Notes: generated by a model from the letters alone, not told the origin. Counted from the first letter of the stretch, positions 1-11,480 are shown. The stretch is DNA of 64,000 bases from Parelaphostrongylus tenuis (GCA_019055375.1 JAHQIW010007220.1:62001-126000), one strand, 5' to 3'. Numbers and translations are program-made.

Positions 1-15
1 AAATGTGCTCTAATG

Positions 16-128
16 GTTTCTGATGTTCTCGAAAGCTAAGCTCGCAGCGCACTCCTGCCTGATGCTGTGATCTCGGGCATTTTGAGTCAGCTTACCGTTA
101 ACTTATGAACCACTGGAAGGCCAGGCAG
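16..128 (+). pseudogene. Decayed exon 3 of the GCGVMPAGQ/MANWS secreted family (copy A)
   Basis: In one frame this reads VSDVLES, stop, ARSALLPDAVISGILSQLTV, NL, stop. It aligns with the third exon of the family copies at about 26.17 kb (FDVLESQGRSALLPEAVI) and 46.1 kb (FDVLERQAHNALLPDAVI). Two in-frame stops show it is dead. The upstream exons would lie before the window. A possible very weak exon 4 relic near 330-400 (KFCFIAG) is not convincing. The function of the family is not known to me. Confidence 0.6.
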
Positions 129-1160
129 TTGCTCTTATTTCGATGGAAAAGGGTGAGACTTCAATAATCAACGCCCATCAAAAAGATTCTAGAGAAAATA
201 TAACAGTTACACATATACGGAACTGTGCTTGTTATTGCCTATGAGAATGTTCAGAGCATTACCGAGGTTGTTATGTCGGAGCCATACGTACTTTTCGGAG
301 GTATCGCCCTTTTCATCAGTGATTCACTTCCCCGCACTAAATTCTGTTTCATAGCAGGAATGGAGAGACGCTGTGCATGGCGACGATACATGATACTGTG
401 TTATCACCATTTTATCCAGTCGATGAATTGCGGCTGGTAGTAAATCTGTATAAATCCATCTAATCGACTGCTTCTAAATCTCGCTATAAATATTTTCGCC
501 ATAAACAACGTTTCCCCATCTCCGCTACAAAGTATAGCTCAGTATTCAATGAAGAAGGCGATCTCTTCGAAGCGTACTGCTTTGAAGTAATGGTTTGAAC
601 GTTCTCATGAACTATGTTGAATTTCCTAAACGAATTTCAAAAAACAGTCCATGACATGTTATGTGTTTGTTATTATTCCAAAAAAAAGAGTAACCACTAC
701 AAATAACTAGAAATTTCTAGACACAAGGAAATCATCAAAATGGATTCCTTGTTTCCTTATAGGAGACCACCATCATCAAAATTAATTTTTCTCAGCATCG
801 AAATCCACGATATTATACCAAAGACTCGCTGTAGAGTTAAAACAGGTTATTCCAAAAGCAAAACTTTTTCTCTTTTAGTTATCACATCGTACTCTCATGA
901 ATTAAGCATATTGCTAAAATATCCAGTTCTCGAACTACCGAATGACCACTAATAAATTGGCAAAAAAGCCCTCTTTGAAAAAGGAAGAAATCACGAGTAC
1001 TTAGCATATTATGCAACAGCATTTACGCGATTCTCGATTAAAAGTAAAGGCTTTCTAGACCAGTTGAATGTTTTTTTCTGTTAAAAATACGTTTATAGGA
1101 GTTCATCTAGCGTAGCCTAATTTTTCATAGCGAGAAATTTATTTAGCATCAAAATTCTGG
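129..1160. other. No supported gene
   Basis: AT-rich intergenic sequence. Two short open frames (225-440 and 740-952, plus strand) show no recognisable domain, start context or splice structure. I see nothing functional here. Confidence 0.4.
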
Positions 1161-1167
1161 TATAAGA

Positions 1168-1335
1168 ACTTATATATATATACATAAATATATACAAGCA
1201 TATATATACATGTATGTACACGCACATAGAGGTTCATATATACAATTTGTATGTACATATGCATACACATATACACGTACACATGCATATGTACTTATAT
1301 ACATATGTAGGCATGTATATTTGTACATCTTGTAC
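1168..1335. repeat. TA/TACA-rich microsatellite
   Basis: Imperfect alternation of TATA, CATA and TGTA units (tatatacataaatatatac, gcatatatacatgtatg and similar). It is nearly self-complementary, so both strands give open frames rich in Y, I, C, M and H that are artefacts of the repeat. Confidence 0.85.
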
Positions 1336-1675
1336 AATAAGATAAAATACATCACGTGCTTTCGCATCTCCTCCTCTCATGGACGTCCTTGTGATGATTC
1401 ATCTTGACCGATATCGAGAAGGTCTACTGTTCCCGTTAAAGCATTGAACTGTCAAGAAACAAATTTGTTAGCTACACTGCTTTCTACAAATGGTTTCGTT
1501 GCGAAAATAGCAACCTTGAAGACAAATTGTTTTTCTGTCTCGTCATACACAGAATTCACACAACATATTCCTTCCTCTACATCTTTAAGTTTGGTTTGGT
1601 AGCCAGTAAGAGTGGTGCCTATTTCCCTGAAAAAAATGCTAATAACCCTAAAAATAGTCTGATAATGAGACAACA

Positions 1676-2170
1676 TGTTCTAAGCCGTTTGTAAGGTCTG
1701 GAAAGTGCTAAGCAGATGCCTGTTTAGTCCTCCAGAACTGGTCCGTAGTACGGTCTACTTCGGTTCAGTCGATCTCTTGAGGCAATGCTCCTCCATAAAG
1801 TGATCGAGGCCAAATAATAAATCAGCAGATGTCAGGTGACATAATCGCTCGCAACCTGCAGTCTAACAATGAAGAGTTATGTTAGTTCACCAGCCACAAA
1901 CTCGACCGACAGTCACTGCAATGTCAGGGGATTCAGTTACCTGACTTACGCTGATTTATCATTCGGCGTTGATTCCTTTATGAAGGAGTATGGTTTTAAG
2001 GGATCGGCTGAACCGGAATAGATCGTGCTACTAACGAATCCTGGAGGACGGAGCAGGCGCATGTCTAGACTTATAAGACCTTATAAACGGCTCAAAACAT
2101 GTTATATCTTTATCAGACTATTAATATTTTAGTGAGGTCTATAAAAAGCGGTCGAATGAAGAGGTCATGA
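1676..2170. repeat. Inverted pair of degraded hammerhead-repeat units
   Basis: The plus-oriented half (about 1895-2170) matches the 283-bp repeat unit at 41.40-41.76 kb. Shared blocks are GTTGATTCCTTTAT, GGATCGGCTGAACC, a degraded ribozyme at 2025-2071, ACGGCTCAAAA and the GTTATATC block. The minus-oriented half (about 1676-1890) carries the same landmarks in reverse. Both ribozyme cores are broken: CTAACGA with GGAG on the plus side, CTACGGA with TAAA on the minus side, in place of CTGATGA and GAAA. Confidence 0.65.
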
Positions 2171-2344
2171 CCTAAAGTTTTACTAACTCCAAGGGCTAAA
2201 GCTAATACCTAGTCAAACAAATGAACTAATGTTTATGCACTGTCCATCAAAACACTGCAAGCAACAATATTATACAGAAGTAGGAAAACAACGACGGACC
2301 ACATAGGATCAAACTATGCTTCAATTTAAGTGCAATGAACATTG

Positions 2345-2700
2345 CGCCTACTTAAAGTACAAAGTTCGCGGTGAAGATCAGTCCCTGAGAAATGCGTCAT
2401 GCATTCAGTTCCATCAAGCATCGCTTGATGCGATCAAAAGCATATCTGGTCTCTAAATTACTCTCAGAGGTCTACCGTTGTATAAACTCAATGCCGCTAT
2501 CTTTCCAAGGAAGTGTGTACCAATCTACAGACGCTGGAGATATAGAACGCTTAGCGTGCCTTTGAGGAGCGAATCGAGTCCAACCACATGTATGACGCTG
2601 GACGCCCTTGACAACTGCGCCTGCGCGTCCTTACCACAGCTATTACATGTTGAATTTGCAGAAGGTGGACGAGGCAAACACTCTGATTGATTATATCAAC
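2345..2700 (-). repeat. Diverged relative of the 4.4-kb SINE
   Basis: Read on the plus strand, CTGAGAAATGCGTCATGCA, AGCATATCTGG and CTACCGTTGTAT parallel CTGAAGGATGCGCCATGCA, TGCATATCTGG and CTACCGCTGTAT at 4.40-4.53 kb, in the same order and spacing. No tRNA-like A and B boxes could be recognised at the expected 5' side, so this is a 3'-body fragment or an older copy. Confidence 0.5.
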
Positions 2701-2796
2701 GAAGGGACGAGAAAGGGCAATGAAGAAAATATCAGCCTATAACCCTGTTACACCATGCACTCGTTATGAGTGGAACATTACATGAATGCGAGTTCT

Positions 2797-5700
2797 TTAC
2801 CTATATTTCTTGGCAATGTCCGTTAGTATGCGGATTGCCTGCTCCTTTTCACGTTCGCTTTTCTTCAGTTGGCTTTCAAGAGCACAGATGTGCTCCTCCC
2901 TAGCTTTCTTCCTTTCATAACCCTCATCACCACCAAGGCTGTATCTCAAAACAAAATACAAAACCATAAATATACATGAACATGCGGCAAGCATTCGTTA
3001 TACCAATACATTGGTGGTGTAACGAGTTATATTACTCATGCGTGGCAGGAAAAAAAATTGCACTTTTCACTTTGGATTAAACTACTCGTTGTTGCAAGCA
3101 TGAAATCTCAAATCTTTGAGCTTGCATCAACACATTCTCATGCTCTTTTCCTGAAAGCCGTATGTAGCCAGCACTTCTAACTCTGTAACAGGAATGCACC
3201 TCTCCAAAAACCTGATGTTCTCAACGTGAAAATAATCGATAAATGATCTAAAATAACATACAGCTCCTCTCTTAGAATAACGTTCCCTTTCAGCTTCCTC
3301 TAAGCTGTTTACGACACACTGCAGAGGATTACGAAAATGCAATATCTGAGTTTCATCTCCTGCATCCGTAGGCACAACACTAGCATTTTTCAGCTGCGCC
3401 TCTAACTCTGCAATTTTCGACCCGCTCTGCAAACAACGTAGATTAACTACCTCAAAAGCATTCAAATTGGTTAATATCCAAGAAAAGATTTTACCATGCG
3501 AAATTGCAACTACATCGATTTGAGGAAAAAGATACCTCAGCGAGATCTGCTTCCAATTCACTAACATGTTCACGTAATACAACCACCTCACCCTTAACGC
3601 AGGACAATTCTGCATTTTTCGTTTCGACGGTCCTACAAATTCTTTAACCATTTTCTTTTGAAAACCAGGCACCCAACAAAATTCATATCGGACTTTGATA
3701 TTACCTTCTCAAAGTGCCACAGGCTTCCTTCTCGTTGTTCAAGGAACATTTAAGGTTTTCGTTGAGGTCAGTTCTAAAAAAATCTTGATGGGAATTCGAA
3801 ATACTAGTTAAACCTAGCTCTTACAGCTGTTCGATATTCTCTAATAAGAGATCTCGTTCAATCGTCAACGCTTCACCATTCTTCCTTGCCCTTTCCGCTT
3901 TTATCAAGTTCGCTCTCCAATATTTCCACACTAAATCATGAATAATAAAACACAGCCAACAATGCAATATCAACTATATGTACTATATGTATGCATGTAT
4001 ACATATACACACGCACATATGTACATATATATATATATATATACGATATATATTATATGCTCATATGTATACATATAAATGCGCACGTAAATGTATACAC
4101 ATATATGTGTATATGTACTGTAAGTATGTACATATATACATGCACGTATACAGATACACATATGTGCACATATGTACATATATATATATATATAATATGC
4201 ATATTTGCGTATGTTCCATGTTGTGTACGTTTGGTGTATATATGTATATGTACATGTGGTATCTTGGTATCGGAGTTCTTAGATATTAATTAATAGAGCA
4301 CAAAATCCATCTCCCTAGAAGACATTGAAACTGAGGAGTTACATAAAGATACAGAGAATAAAAGACATAAGAAATAAAGGATAAAGCTCTCGGTGTTGAT
4401 CAATCTCTGAAGGATGCGCCATGCAATCGTCTTCATTTGTTAACCTCGTCTGAGGTAATTGGGTGCATATCTGGCTTTACAATGACTCACAGTGCCCTAC
4501 CGCTGTATCGATTCAGTGCTGCATATCCTCTCAGACAAATCTGAGACCAGTCTAATATCAGTTTATTGACCCCGGAGGGATGGATGGCTTGGTGAGTCAT
4601 GAGCACGAGATCGAACCATCGACCCTGTGTACAACCCAGAGCACGTTACCTTAATCACTGCGCCAATTGTGTTGTATGTAGTTATACAGTTTTACACAAT
4701 GACTGTCGTGGCCCACAGATATGTTAGGTCAGTATAGCTAACCTCCCGGCCAATTTGGCTATGAACTTAGCAACCGAGAAAAGAAAGAGAGCAAAAAGAG
4801 CCCAGAACGATATTGAATAACACCCTATAAAAATTATACAATAGAACATTTCCACCTTTCAGATAAAGACTGTATCCGCTTCATGACTTCAGCTGCACGA
4901 TCCTGAGATGCACCGTTAGTGAAGTCAAACATTTTTCTTAGCACATGCTGACCGGAGCGAGTTAAATTCCACCTAAAATAAGAGTTCAGTCCGTAGTAGT
5001 ATGAAAGAGAACCTAGTAAGGTTCTCCTCATGACAGAAAACAATCTTGACGCTAAACTATCTAGTGGGCAATCTATATTACTTGCGTTAAAGAATTCGTC
5101 ATCACAACTAACTGAGCGGATCCAGCACTTTCTACAATTAATTCGTTTCTTTTACTATTGTTTGATGGTTTCAACTTTTATAAATACCGAGAATCTGGTT
5201 TGAACAATTCTACTGCAATGTGAGGGTAGCCAAGCTATTGTTCTCAGAGGGGTTTGTTGACAGACTGCAGGAGAGTGTTAAGGGGGGATCGAACCATAGC
5301 CTTGCTTATGACCTTGCTCTGATACGACGCATGAGCAAACTCTGCCTGCTCCTCCAGCTAATAATGATATTACCAATCAAATCACTTTTGAGCACAACCC
5401 AAACGGATGATACAGAACTGAAACAGAGGTATTTAGAGCTTGCTTACCAAAATCTCCTCCATGCTCTTCTCTAGTAGACGGTATCTGTGCTCCGTACTAC
5501 GCATTTGCTCCTCCATCAGCAAGAATTTCTGAGATCGTTCACTGAAAGTCGAGAAGTAGGAGTGATCCTGGGCATTTATGTCGAGATAGAATATAAAACT
5601 TTCGTACTGTAACACAACTTCCCGGTCCCTAAGTCGACTATTTTCCAGTTCTAATCGTTGAATACGCTCATCCTTTTCGTAGTCGATCGAAGTGTTGGCT

Positions 5701-8700
5701 AGCGTGCTATTCAGAACCGACTCGCTTTGATTGAAGAGAAGCGATTGATTATCTGAAATTTTTGAAATAAAGCATGAATGTAAATTTCAAATTTTTTTCT
5801 AATTCAGTAATACGAACGGTTCCTATGGCACACCGTGGACAGATAAGTCATAGCTGACTCGTTCACCAAGTATTTTTGTTCGCTTAAGATTTGACTTCAC
5901 CACTTACGTTTCTCTGCTCTGCAAGCACGTTTTTCGGAACACTTATTTGTATACTATAGTGTATAGTTGGACGACAAGTCCTCGTTGAGAATGCGAGAAC
6001 CAGTACAAGGAAACTGTGCAGGTTTAGCTACTTTATTTCCCTGGAATCCCGAGGTAAAAATAATCAGGGCCTCCTCAAGTGGCCATCAAATTATAACAGT
6101 CCGACACGCAGGAGTCTTTCTCAGCTTTGATGGTCACGTTGGGAAGTTGAACGTCACGCTGTACTTCACACTCTGACACCCAGGAACACCTCTCAGCGAC
6201 GAAGAGGAGGTAAACAATCTGTGAGGTTATGGCACACTTCAATTTATATCGTCTGCTTCTCCGCCACAGGTGTTGCATGAGTTGCGGTACATGAATCTAA
6301 ACCTCACAAAACCATCTTGAAACTATTACAATCAGGAGAAAACGGTCACTAAGACGCAATGACCTAAAGAATTTTCCTAATCGTACCGCTCTTAAAGCAA
6401 TGTTATAATGCCGTAACTACATATTCGAGGATAGTGAGTAGTATGCAAGATTTGAGTACAGACGGAAAAATGAGCCCGCGCTTCATCTATACCGGGCGCG
6501 CATTGTGCCTCTACACCACCGACGTAGTAGTGCGCTGTGGTAGTACGTGCTCCCTCTGTTTGGGTGAAAAACGGGTTCAGCTTTTACCTGAGGTTCAGAG
6601 TGTTGCACGCTTCTCAGCCTCCCTTGGAACAAAACAGCCGATCACCATGAGTTGTGCGGCAGTATCTCTGTATATTGTGCACATGGACCATCAAGGAACA
6701 CCGTTGCTAACGATGTGAATACTTGTCGCTGCTCTAAGGTATTCCGAACTGTATGAGTTGCGCATAAATCTGACTTCTTATGATGAAAAAGCACTGCCCT
6801 ACGGATCACTATTGGAAATCGGACATCACCACGAATACGCTACTTCAAATTCAAGAAAAAAAAAGCTAAACTATAACCATCACTTTACTGGTCGGCCAAC
6901 AAGAAGTTACAAAATTGCTGGCAGATTTCTAGATCCACTAAGCTAGACCAAACCAGTTTGAAAGAGGAGAACTTGTAGCGATTCTCTAATAGCGACTTCT
7001 ACTTACCTTTACCTATGATTGCAGTAGCACTGTCATTCAGTTCGCTATCCTCATTAAAGCGGAACACAGAAGCAATCGAAGCACCGATACCTAACAAATC
7101 TCTGCTATACTCTGACGAAACAGAGAAATTAAGAAAGTGCCCTTACTGATAACATGCTCCAAACGTTTGAGTGATAGTCACATGTACCTGTACCTGTACC
7201 TTCATCAAGTTTACTGTCCAACTCCTCTAACGCTGAGATAACATTTTTCATCAGTTTGTGAAGACTCTCTAAAAAGCTAATTGTACATATGAATTTTTCT
7301 CTAAAAGAAGGTTTAAAAAACGATAGCACCTTCAACAATGTCTTCTGTAGTGCACTCCGACAAGGTCCAAGCCGAAGTTAACAAGAAAAGGTTAATTGCA
7401 AAGCAATCTATAAACATACCCGGATGAAGAGTGGTTCTAAACATCTTCAATTTATTAAATATCAAAATGAACCTGACTGAAGATGTTTTTGGAAACCTGT
7501 TATATGCCATCAACATTGAGGCCTTTGAACCACTGATAATTTCGATCATCTCGCAATAAATGCAAATTCCGCGAGACAATAGGAAGGCTAAGATTTTCAT
7601 TGTGTTGGCGTGATCGATAGAAAAATGATTAACATTGCAAAGCACATGCATCAAATTCAAGCATATTCTTTTCAACTTCTGTGAAAACAAGCTTATTTGC
7701 TATACTTTGTGTCTGACTGATAGCTTATTCAAAGCAGGTATTATTCCTAATACCATGCATAGAGAGCTACTCTCTACACGATTTTTCACAGAAAACTTTA
7801 TTTAGGCGAGTTCTTTATTCCTCTCGAGACAGCGTGCATCATATCCGATAAACGAATGTAGAGAATTTCTTGGCTGAAGACAAAGTTTCACATAAGTTTC
7901 GACAGTTGCTGGATAGCTTGAGAGACGGCGATTTCAACGATCTGCTTGGTTTCTTGAAAGTAATCTTATTGCGGTGCACAAGTCAAAAGAAAATCACGTT
8001 TCGCCTTCGGTGCCTTTTTTTGCTGAGCTAGGGTATGGGTTTTTCCTCAGACTTTTTATAGCCATTAGATGGCATAAAAACAACAAATTATTGGTAAAAC
8101 TAGAAAATCAAATTTTTTTCAAAACAGAGGAAAATCTACAACTAATAAGGAAAATCGAGTGTCTCTTTAATCGCGCTGCGCGCAGCGATTTCAATAGTCG
8201 ACTTGGAGCAGTTTTCGCTATCTAGCTATCAGATTTTCCTCTTTCATAAGAAAATCGGGTTTCTTCGAGCCTCTGATACTCTACAACTTCCTGTAGAAAT
8301 TTCATGCGCCTTTAATACACATATAACCCTCACGCGAGAAGAAAACTCCGAAAATGAAACAAAACTTCCTTTTGCTGCCACATGACACCGTAGAAGGCAG
8401 TTCAGAAAGTAAACTTAAATTCAGAATCGTCGTTTTTGGACTGTCAGACGACTGTTAGGTGTTTATTGCAAAATCATTCACCCACCCTAGCCGATCAAAA
8501 AATGCGCGTCAAAGAAACGCAGACTTCCCTCGAATGTTATAATGCGCTTGAAAGGCCTTTCAAAAACCATGCAATATTGAAATCTTCGTTTTTAAGGTTT
8601 CGTATGACTTTCAACATTACAGCTGAAAAATTTGTGCCCCACGAAAAAGGCCTCCTAAAGTCGTATGTAGAATATGGTACATAGCGTCCCAAAAGGATCA

Positions 8701-9263
8701 ATGCACAATGCACCTAGCAAGAGACAGCGCTCCTGTAGACCCTCTAGCATTCAGAATTAGAGCTGATTCCTTTACTTAGCAAAAATTTTTTTTTACAGAA
8801 ACCTCCTTTGATTCATTCTCATTATCATTCAACTTTGCGCTCTCATACTCTTCTTCATTTTCGGATTACTCACTGCACGTCTCAGAACTTCATTCAATAG
8901 TCCCCTTGATAGCGTTTCCTTCTCTGCAAAAGTCAGTCGTGCCTTAGTAGATTGAAAATAACGGTAGAAGCACGTAGCAGCTTCTCGCAGCAGCACAGCA
9001 CTGTTCAAATGCCTTTTCAAGAAGTTCACTTCCTCATTTAGCTCAACGAGCTTCACTTTCGAATTTGTCGCTGCAAATTTACGACATTGAGTTGTGTGTT
9101 TCGCAGAATCTGATCGGTTTAACCCACCAGAAGTCACACCTAAGCTGTCGTCAAAATTTAATCTTCTCGATTTTTGAGACAAAGTAGGCGGTGCAATAGG
9201 TTTCGGCCTTCGAAGGGCAGCTGCTGCAAGCAATTGAAAAGCCCGCCGATACCTCTCGTCCAT
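2797..9263 (-). CDS. Multi-exon coiled-coil protein gene, unidentified
   Basis: This is a gene model I assembled from exons, all on the minus strand. From the 5' end: 8874-9263 (130 codons, donor GTGAGT); a possible exon around 7440-7690; one near 7209-7288 (SLHKLMKNVISALEELDSKLDE, donor GTACAG); one near 7000-7095 (IGASIASVFRFNEDSELND); 5607-5760 (DNQSLLFNQSESV..., IQRLELENSRLRDREVVL); 5450-5549 (KFLLMEEQMRSTEHRYRLL, donor GTAAGC); 4856-4972 (FDFTNGASQDRAAEVMKRI); about 3820-3930, about 3700-3790, 3525-3635 (ELSCVKGEVVVLREHVSEL), about 3270-3430 (KIAELEAQLKNASVVPTD) and a last exon ending at 2797 (ALESQLKKSEREKEQ). The predicted protein is rich in heptad-like E/K/L/R runs, so a coiled-coil structural or scaffold protein is likely. 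I do not recognise the family. A decayed repeat and a SINE lie in its introns. Frame continuity was not checked across every junction, so a partly decayed gene is possible. Confidence 0.5.
3968..4260. repeat. TATATG/CACA-rich microsatellite
   Basis: About 290 bp of imperfect TATATA, CATATG, TACATA and CACACG units, similar to 1168-1335. It lies in an intron or flank of the coiled-coil gene. Long open frames on both strands here (rich in Y, I, C, M, H) are repeat artefacts. Confidence 0.85.
4386..4673 (-). mobile_element. tRNA-derived SINE
   Basis: On the minus strand the 5' end has a near-perfect pol III A box (TGGCGCAGTGA, 4655-4665) and, 38 bp on, a B box (GGTTCGATCTC, 4607-4617), the spacing seen in tRNA genes. 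The acceptor stem and anticodon arm do not fold as a tRNA. A non-tRNA body of about 220 bp follows and ends around CATGGCGCATCCTTCAGAG. A diverged relative lies at 2345-2700. Amplification would depend on a LINE partner; the RTE remnants in this window are candidates, but I could not show a shared 3' tail. Confidence 0.7.
6150..6262. repeat. Dispersed repeat, copy 1
   Basis: CTGTACTTCACACTCTGACA, then CCCAGGAACACC, then an AGGAGGTAAACAATCTGTGAG block. The same order recurs at 12955-13035 (GCTGTACTTTACAATCC, CCCAGGGACACC, AGGCGGCAGATAATTTGGTAG). Family unknown. Confidence 0.5.
6420..6960. other. No supported gene
   Basis: Lies within the span of the coiled-coil gene. Plus-strand open frames at 6434-6718 and 6758-6946 have no recognisable domain and no splice context. 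Probably intronic or degraded repeat. Confidence 0.35.
7970..8400. repeat. Fragment resembling the 345-bp array and piggyBac interior repeat
   Basis: AATCACGTTTCGCCTTCGG and repeated AAAATCGRGTTTC blocks resemble the landmark AATCACGTTTTGCTTCCGGG of the 30.3-32 kb array. Short open frames here lack coding character. The sequence falls in an intron of the minus-strand gene. Confidence 0.35.
8874..9263 (-). CDS. N-terminal coding exon of the coiled-coil gene
   Basis: The reading frame opens with MDERYRRAFQLLAAAALRRP and continues for 130 codons to a good donor (GTGAGTAATC). The start codon directly follows TTAATTTTAG, a typical nematode splice or trans-splice acceptor. The segment has a basic, proline-containing N-terminus, then a serine-rich linker, then a helical stretch (VKLVELNEEVNFLKRHLNSA). 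An exon further upstream is possible: about 9305-9370 reads DIDDDDDGPSEATIKLTAK before a GTTCGT donor. A stop lies just upstream of it in frame, so starting at MDER after SL trans-splicing is the simpler reading. Confidence 0.6.
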
Positions 9264-9681
9264 CTAAAATTAAGATAACGACGTAACACTGACCATGAAG
9301 ACTTTATAATAAACGTAAGCATACGAACCTTAGCTGTCAGCTTGATTGTGGCCTCCGATGGCCCATCGTCGTCGTCATCAATATCTCATACATCTCGACG
9401 AATCATCACTGATCACCTTGAGAATGTTTCTTGACGCCACTATTTACTAAATAACTAGTAATTCATCGGAAACTATGAAATAAATCGGCATGAAACAAGT
9501 TCACAAGGTGAAGCCGATTCTCCTGAAAAAGTGTAATACGGAACAGTTCCACAGAACAGCAGAAATTTGACGAACAAAAAAGTATCCGTGAAATGATGAC
9601 CAGTTCAATCCAGCTGAGTTCACAGAACATTACAAATGAAGATGCGCAACTTTATTATATACAGACTTAATAAATAGCTAT
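9264..9681 (-). promoter_or_regulatory. Short intergenic gap between two co-oriented genes, with a poly(A) signal
   Basis: On the minus strand AATAAA (9651-9656) lies 26 bp after the stop of the upstream gene. The next gene's start codon follows about 385 bp later, directly after TTTTAG at 9264-9269. In nematodes this arrangement is typical of operons whose downstream gene is trans-spliced, but independent promoters cannot be excluded. Confidence 0.4.
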
Positions 9682-9843
9682 TCAAAAGACCTTTTTTCTT
9701 TGACGACGAGCCTCCTCAAAGACCATTTGTTCTCGCAGGAAAGTCTCGTATTCTTTTTTTTTCTTTTCGGCCAAAAGCTGCTCTTCAAACTGTGCAATAG
9801 CCGCATTACCCTCACGATTATCGAGAAACTCATAGCCATTCAT
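9682..9843 (-). CDS. C-terminal exon of an unidentified gene
   Basis: This 54-codon frame reads MNGYEFLDNREGNAAIAQF..., then a highly charged helix (EEQLLAEKKKKEYETFLREQ, then EEARRQRKK), and ends VF-stop. It is preceded by the acceptor TGAATTTAG and followed by an AATAAA signal. Upstream on the same strand, GGTGACATTTCCA with a GTAAGT donor near 9955 could be the preceding exon, but I could not join it in frame. Charge pattern and splice context support real coding sequence; the family is not recognised. The first ATG may be an ordinary internal methionine. Confidence 0.5.
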   Translation of the reverse strand: MNGYEFLDNREGNAAIAQFEEQLLAEKKKKEYETFLREQMVFEEARRQRKKVF

Positions 9844-10382
9844 CTAAATTCAGTGCGATGGTTTTTCACTCCAGTCCAAGCGCAATCGATGGACACATAG
9901 ATCACATACAAAGAATTTGAATAAGGACGGCTGGTTGAAGAACCAGAAGGCACTTACTGGAAATGTCACCTATAACGCAAATTGCAAAGTCACCAGTTTC
10001 CAACCGTCCATAATTCCTAGATTATATGGACACTTTATTGCCAGTGAACAATCATTCCAAATAGGTGGGCGATAGAACGATATTTAGGTGTTACTGAAAT
10101 AAATTGAAAAGAAATTTATACATAAAGAAAACAACACCAGAGGAGAAGTTGAAAGTACAAAATATTAGAGACTAGTTTAAGGCAAACCAGTAAAGGAGGT
10201 ATTCTGTTTTCTAATATTACAAGAAATGAAAATAAAATCCCAAAGAAATAACAGCAATCAAAACCAATTTTGCGTAGCCTGTTGACTTCTAAGGATAAGA
10301 TGAACACATGGCGCATCCGACAGAGATTTATCATCATTGAAAGCATTATCCTCTACTATTTCTATTCTATCACTCTAATTAA

Positions 10383-10650
10383 TCCGTCAAGACAGTGTTT
10401 TTCTTTTCCTCACTATGAGGATCCCAGTGCTTCTAGCATTCAATTCGTTTTTCGTCTTCTTCTTGAACGGCGTAGAATACTGGTTAAGCGGATCTCCTTG
10501 CCACCTCGAGGATAGCTTTGCTGTGGCGTTCCATAGGGCTTTCGTCATTGACTGGCGGAGAGAAGTGAGAGGTGGAGCTCAGCTGCACGCGGGCCGTAAT
10601 CAACATCACAGCCACTCGGTTACGGCTCTCGTATCCTCTATTCTTTATAC
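10383..10650 (+). repeat. Dispersed direct repeat, copy 1
   Basis: Shares long collinear blocks with 11226-11480: CGTCAAGACAGTGTTTTTC, then CCCAGTRCTTC, then TTCTTCTTGAACGGCGTAGA, then GGTGGAGCTCAGCTGCACGCG, then the CACTCGGTTACGG block. The strands do not share a common long frame, so it looks like a non-coding repeat. Confidence 0.65.
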
Positions 10651-11225
10651 TAAACTTGGTTTGCTTCATATGGAACAGCAGTTCGTAGTTTCAAATTTAT
10701 TACTCAAACGAGGCATACCTACCAATTCCTAATTCATCAATTCACATTCAAGTTCGAGATCAGATCGAACTTTAGGGTACTCTGGAGGTAGGCTAAACAT
10801 AATACAACAGGTGGCAAGTCAGTTAAGACTGCTGATTTTCGCCTTAAAACAAAATCGAGCAGTAAATGTAGTTTTAAAATCAAAATAGATATAATTCTGG
10901 CGAGCAATGAAGCTAATGATTTGATTGATAAGCCGAAAGATCGATTCGACCTCGGGCATAAAAAATGAAAAATGGGAAATATCTCGCAAATTGCTCATTG
11001 ATTTAGACTGTGCAACCTATTTTTATACACTTGAACCTAAAAACATTTTTGAAGAAGGCGAAATTCCCAGAAGGTTAGTCATCAAATTTGAAGAAAATCT
11101 ACGAACTTCGATTAAGCTCTTGAAAAAACACACTTCGTAAGATATTTCTTACACCTCACACTGTTCAGTGAAAGTCGGTTTTGCTTTGGCACGTAAAGTG
11201 CTGCCATATGATTCCAAATGTCCCT

Positions 11226-11480
11226 TCAGCACTTTGCTTGATCCGTCTTCACAGTGTTTTCTCTCACTGTGCGGCTCCCAGTACTTCGAGCACTAAGCTT
11301 GTTTATTGTATTCTTCTTGAACGTCGTAGAATACTGGTTTACCCCATGTCCTTGCATTCTTAAGGATTTTAATAAGACATTGCTGTTGACTGCCGGAGAG
11401 AGTCGGGGGTGGAGCTCGGCTCCACGCGTACCGCGACGTGCATCACAATCACTCCGTCACGGTCCTCCACTAATGTTAGC
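11226..11480 (+). repeat. Dispersed direct repeat, copy 2
   Basis: Second copy about 845 bp downstream of the first in the same orientation, with the same block order (GATCCGTCTTCACAGTGTTTT, TTCTTGAACGTCGTAGAATA, GGTGGAGCTCGGCTCCACGCG). Divergence and indels indicate an old duplication. Confidence 0.65.

Noticed and set aside
330..400. Possible exon 4 of family copy A (KFCFIAG)
   Set aside because: Only four or five residues agree with CFIIGSTVTG and the rest does not align.
3970..4293. Overlapping open frames of 64-103 codons on both strands
   Set aside because: Entirely within TATATG/CACA low-complexity repeat; composition (Y, I, C, M, H) reflects the repeat.
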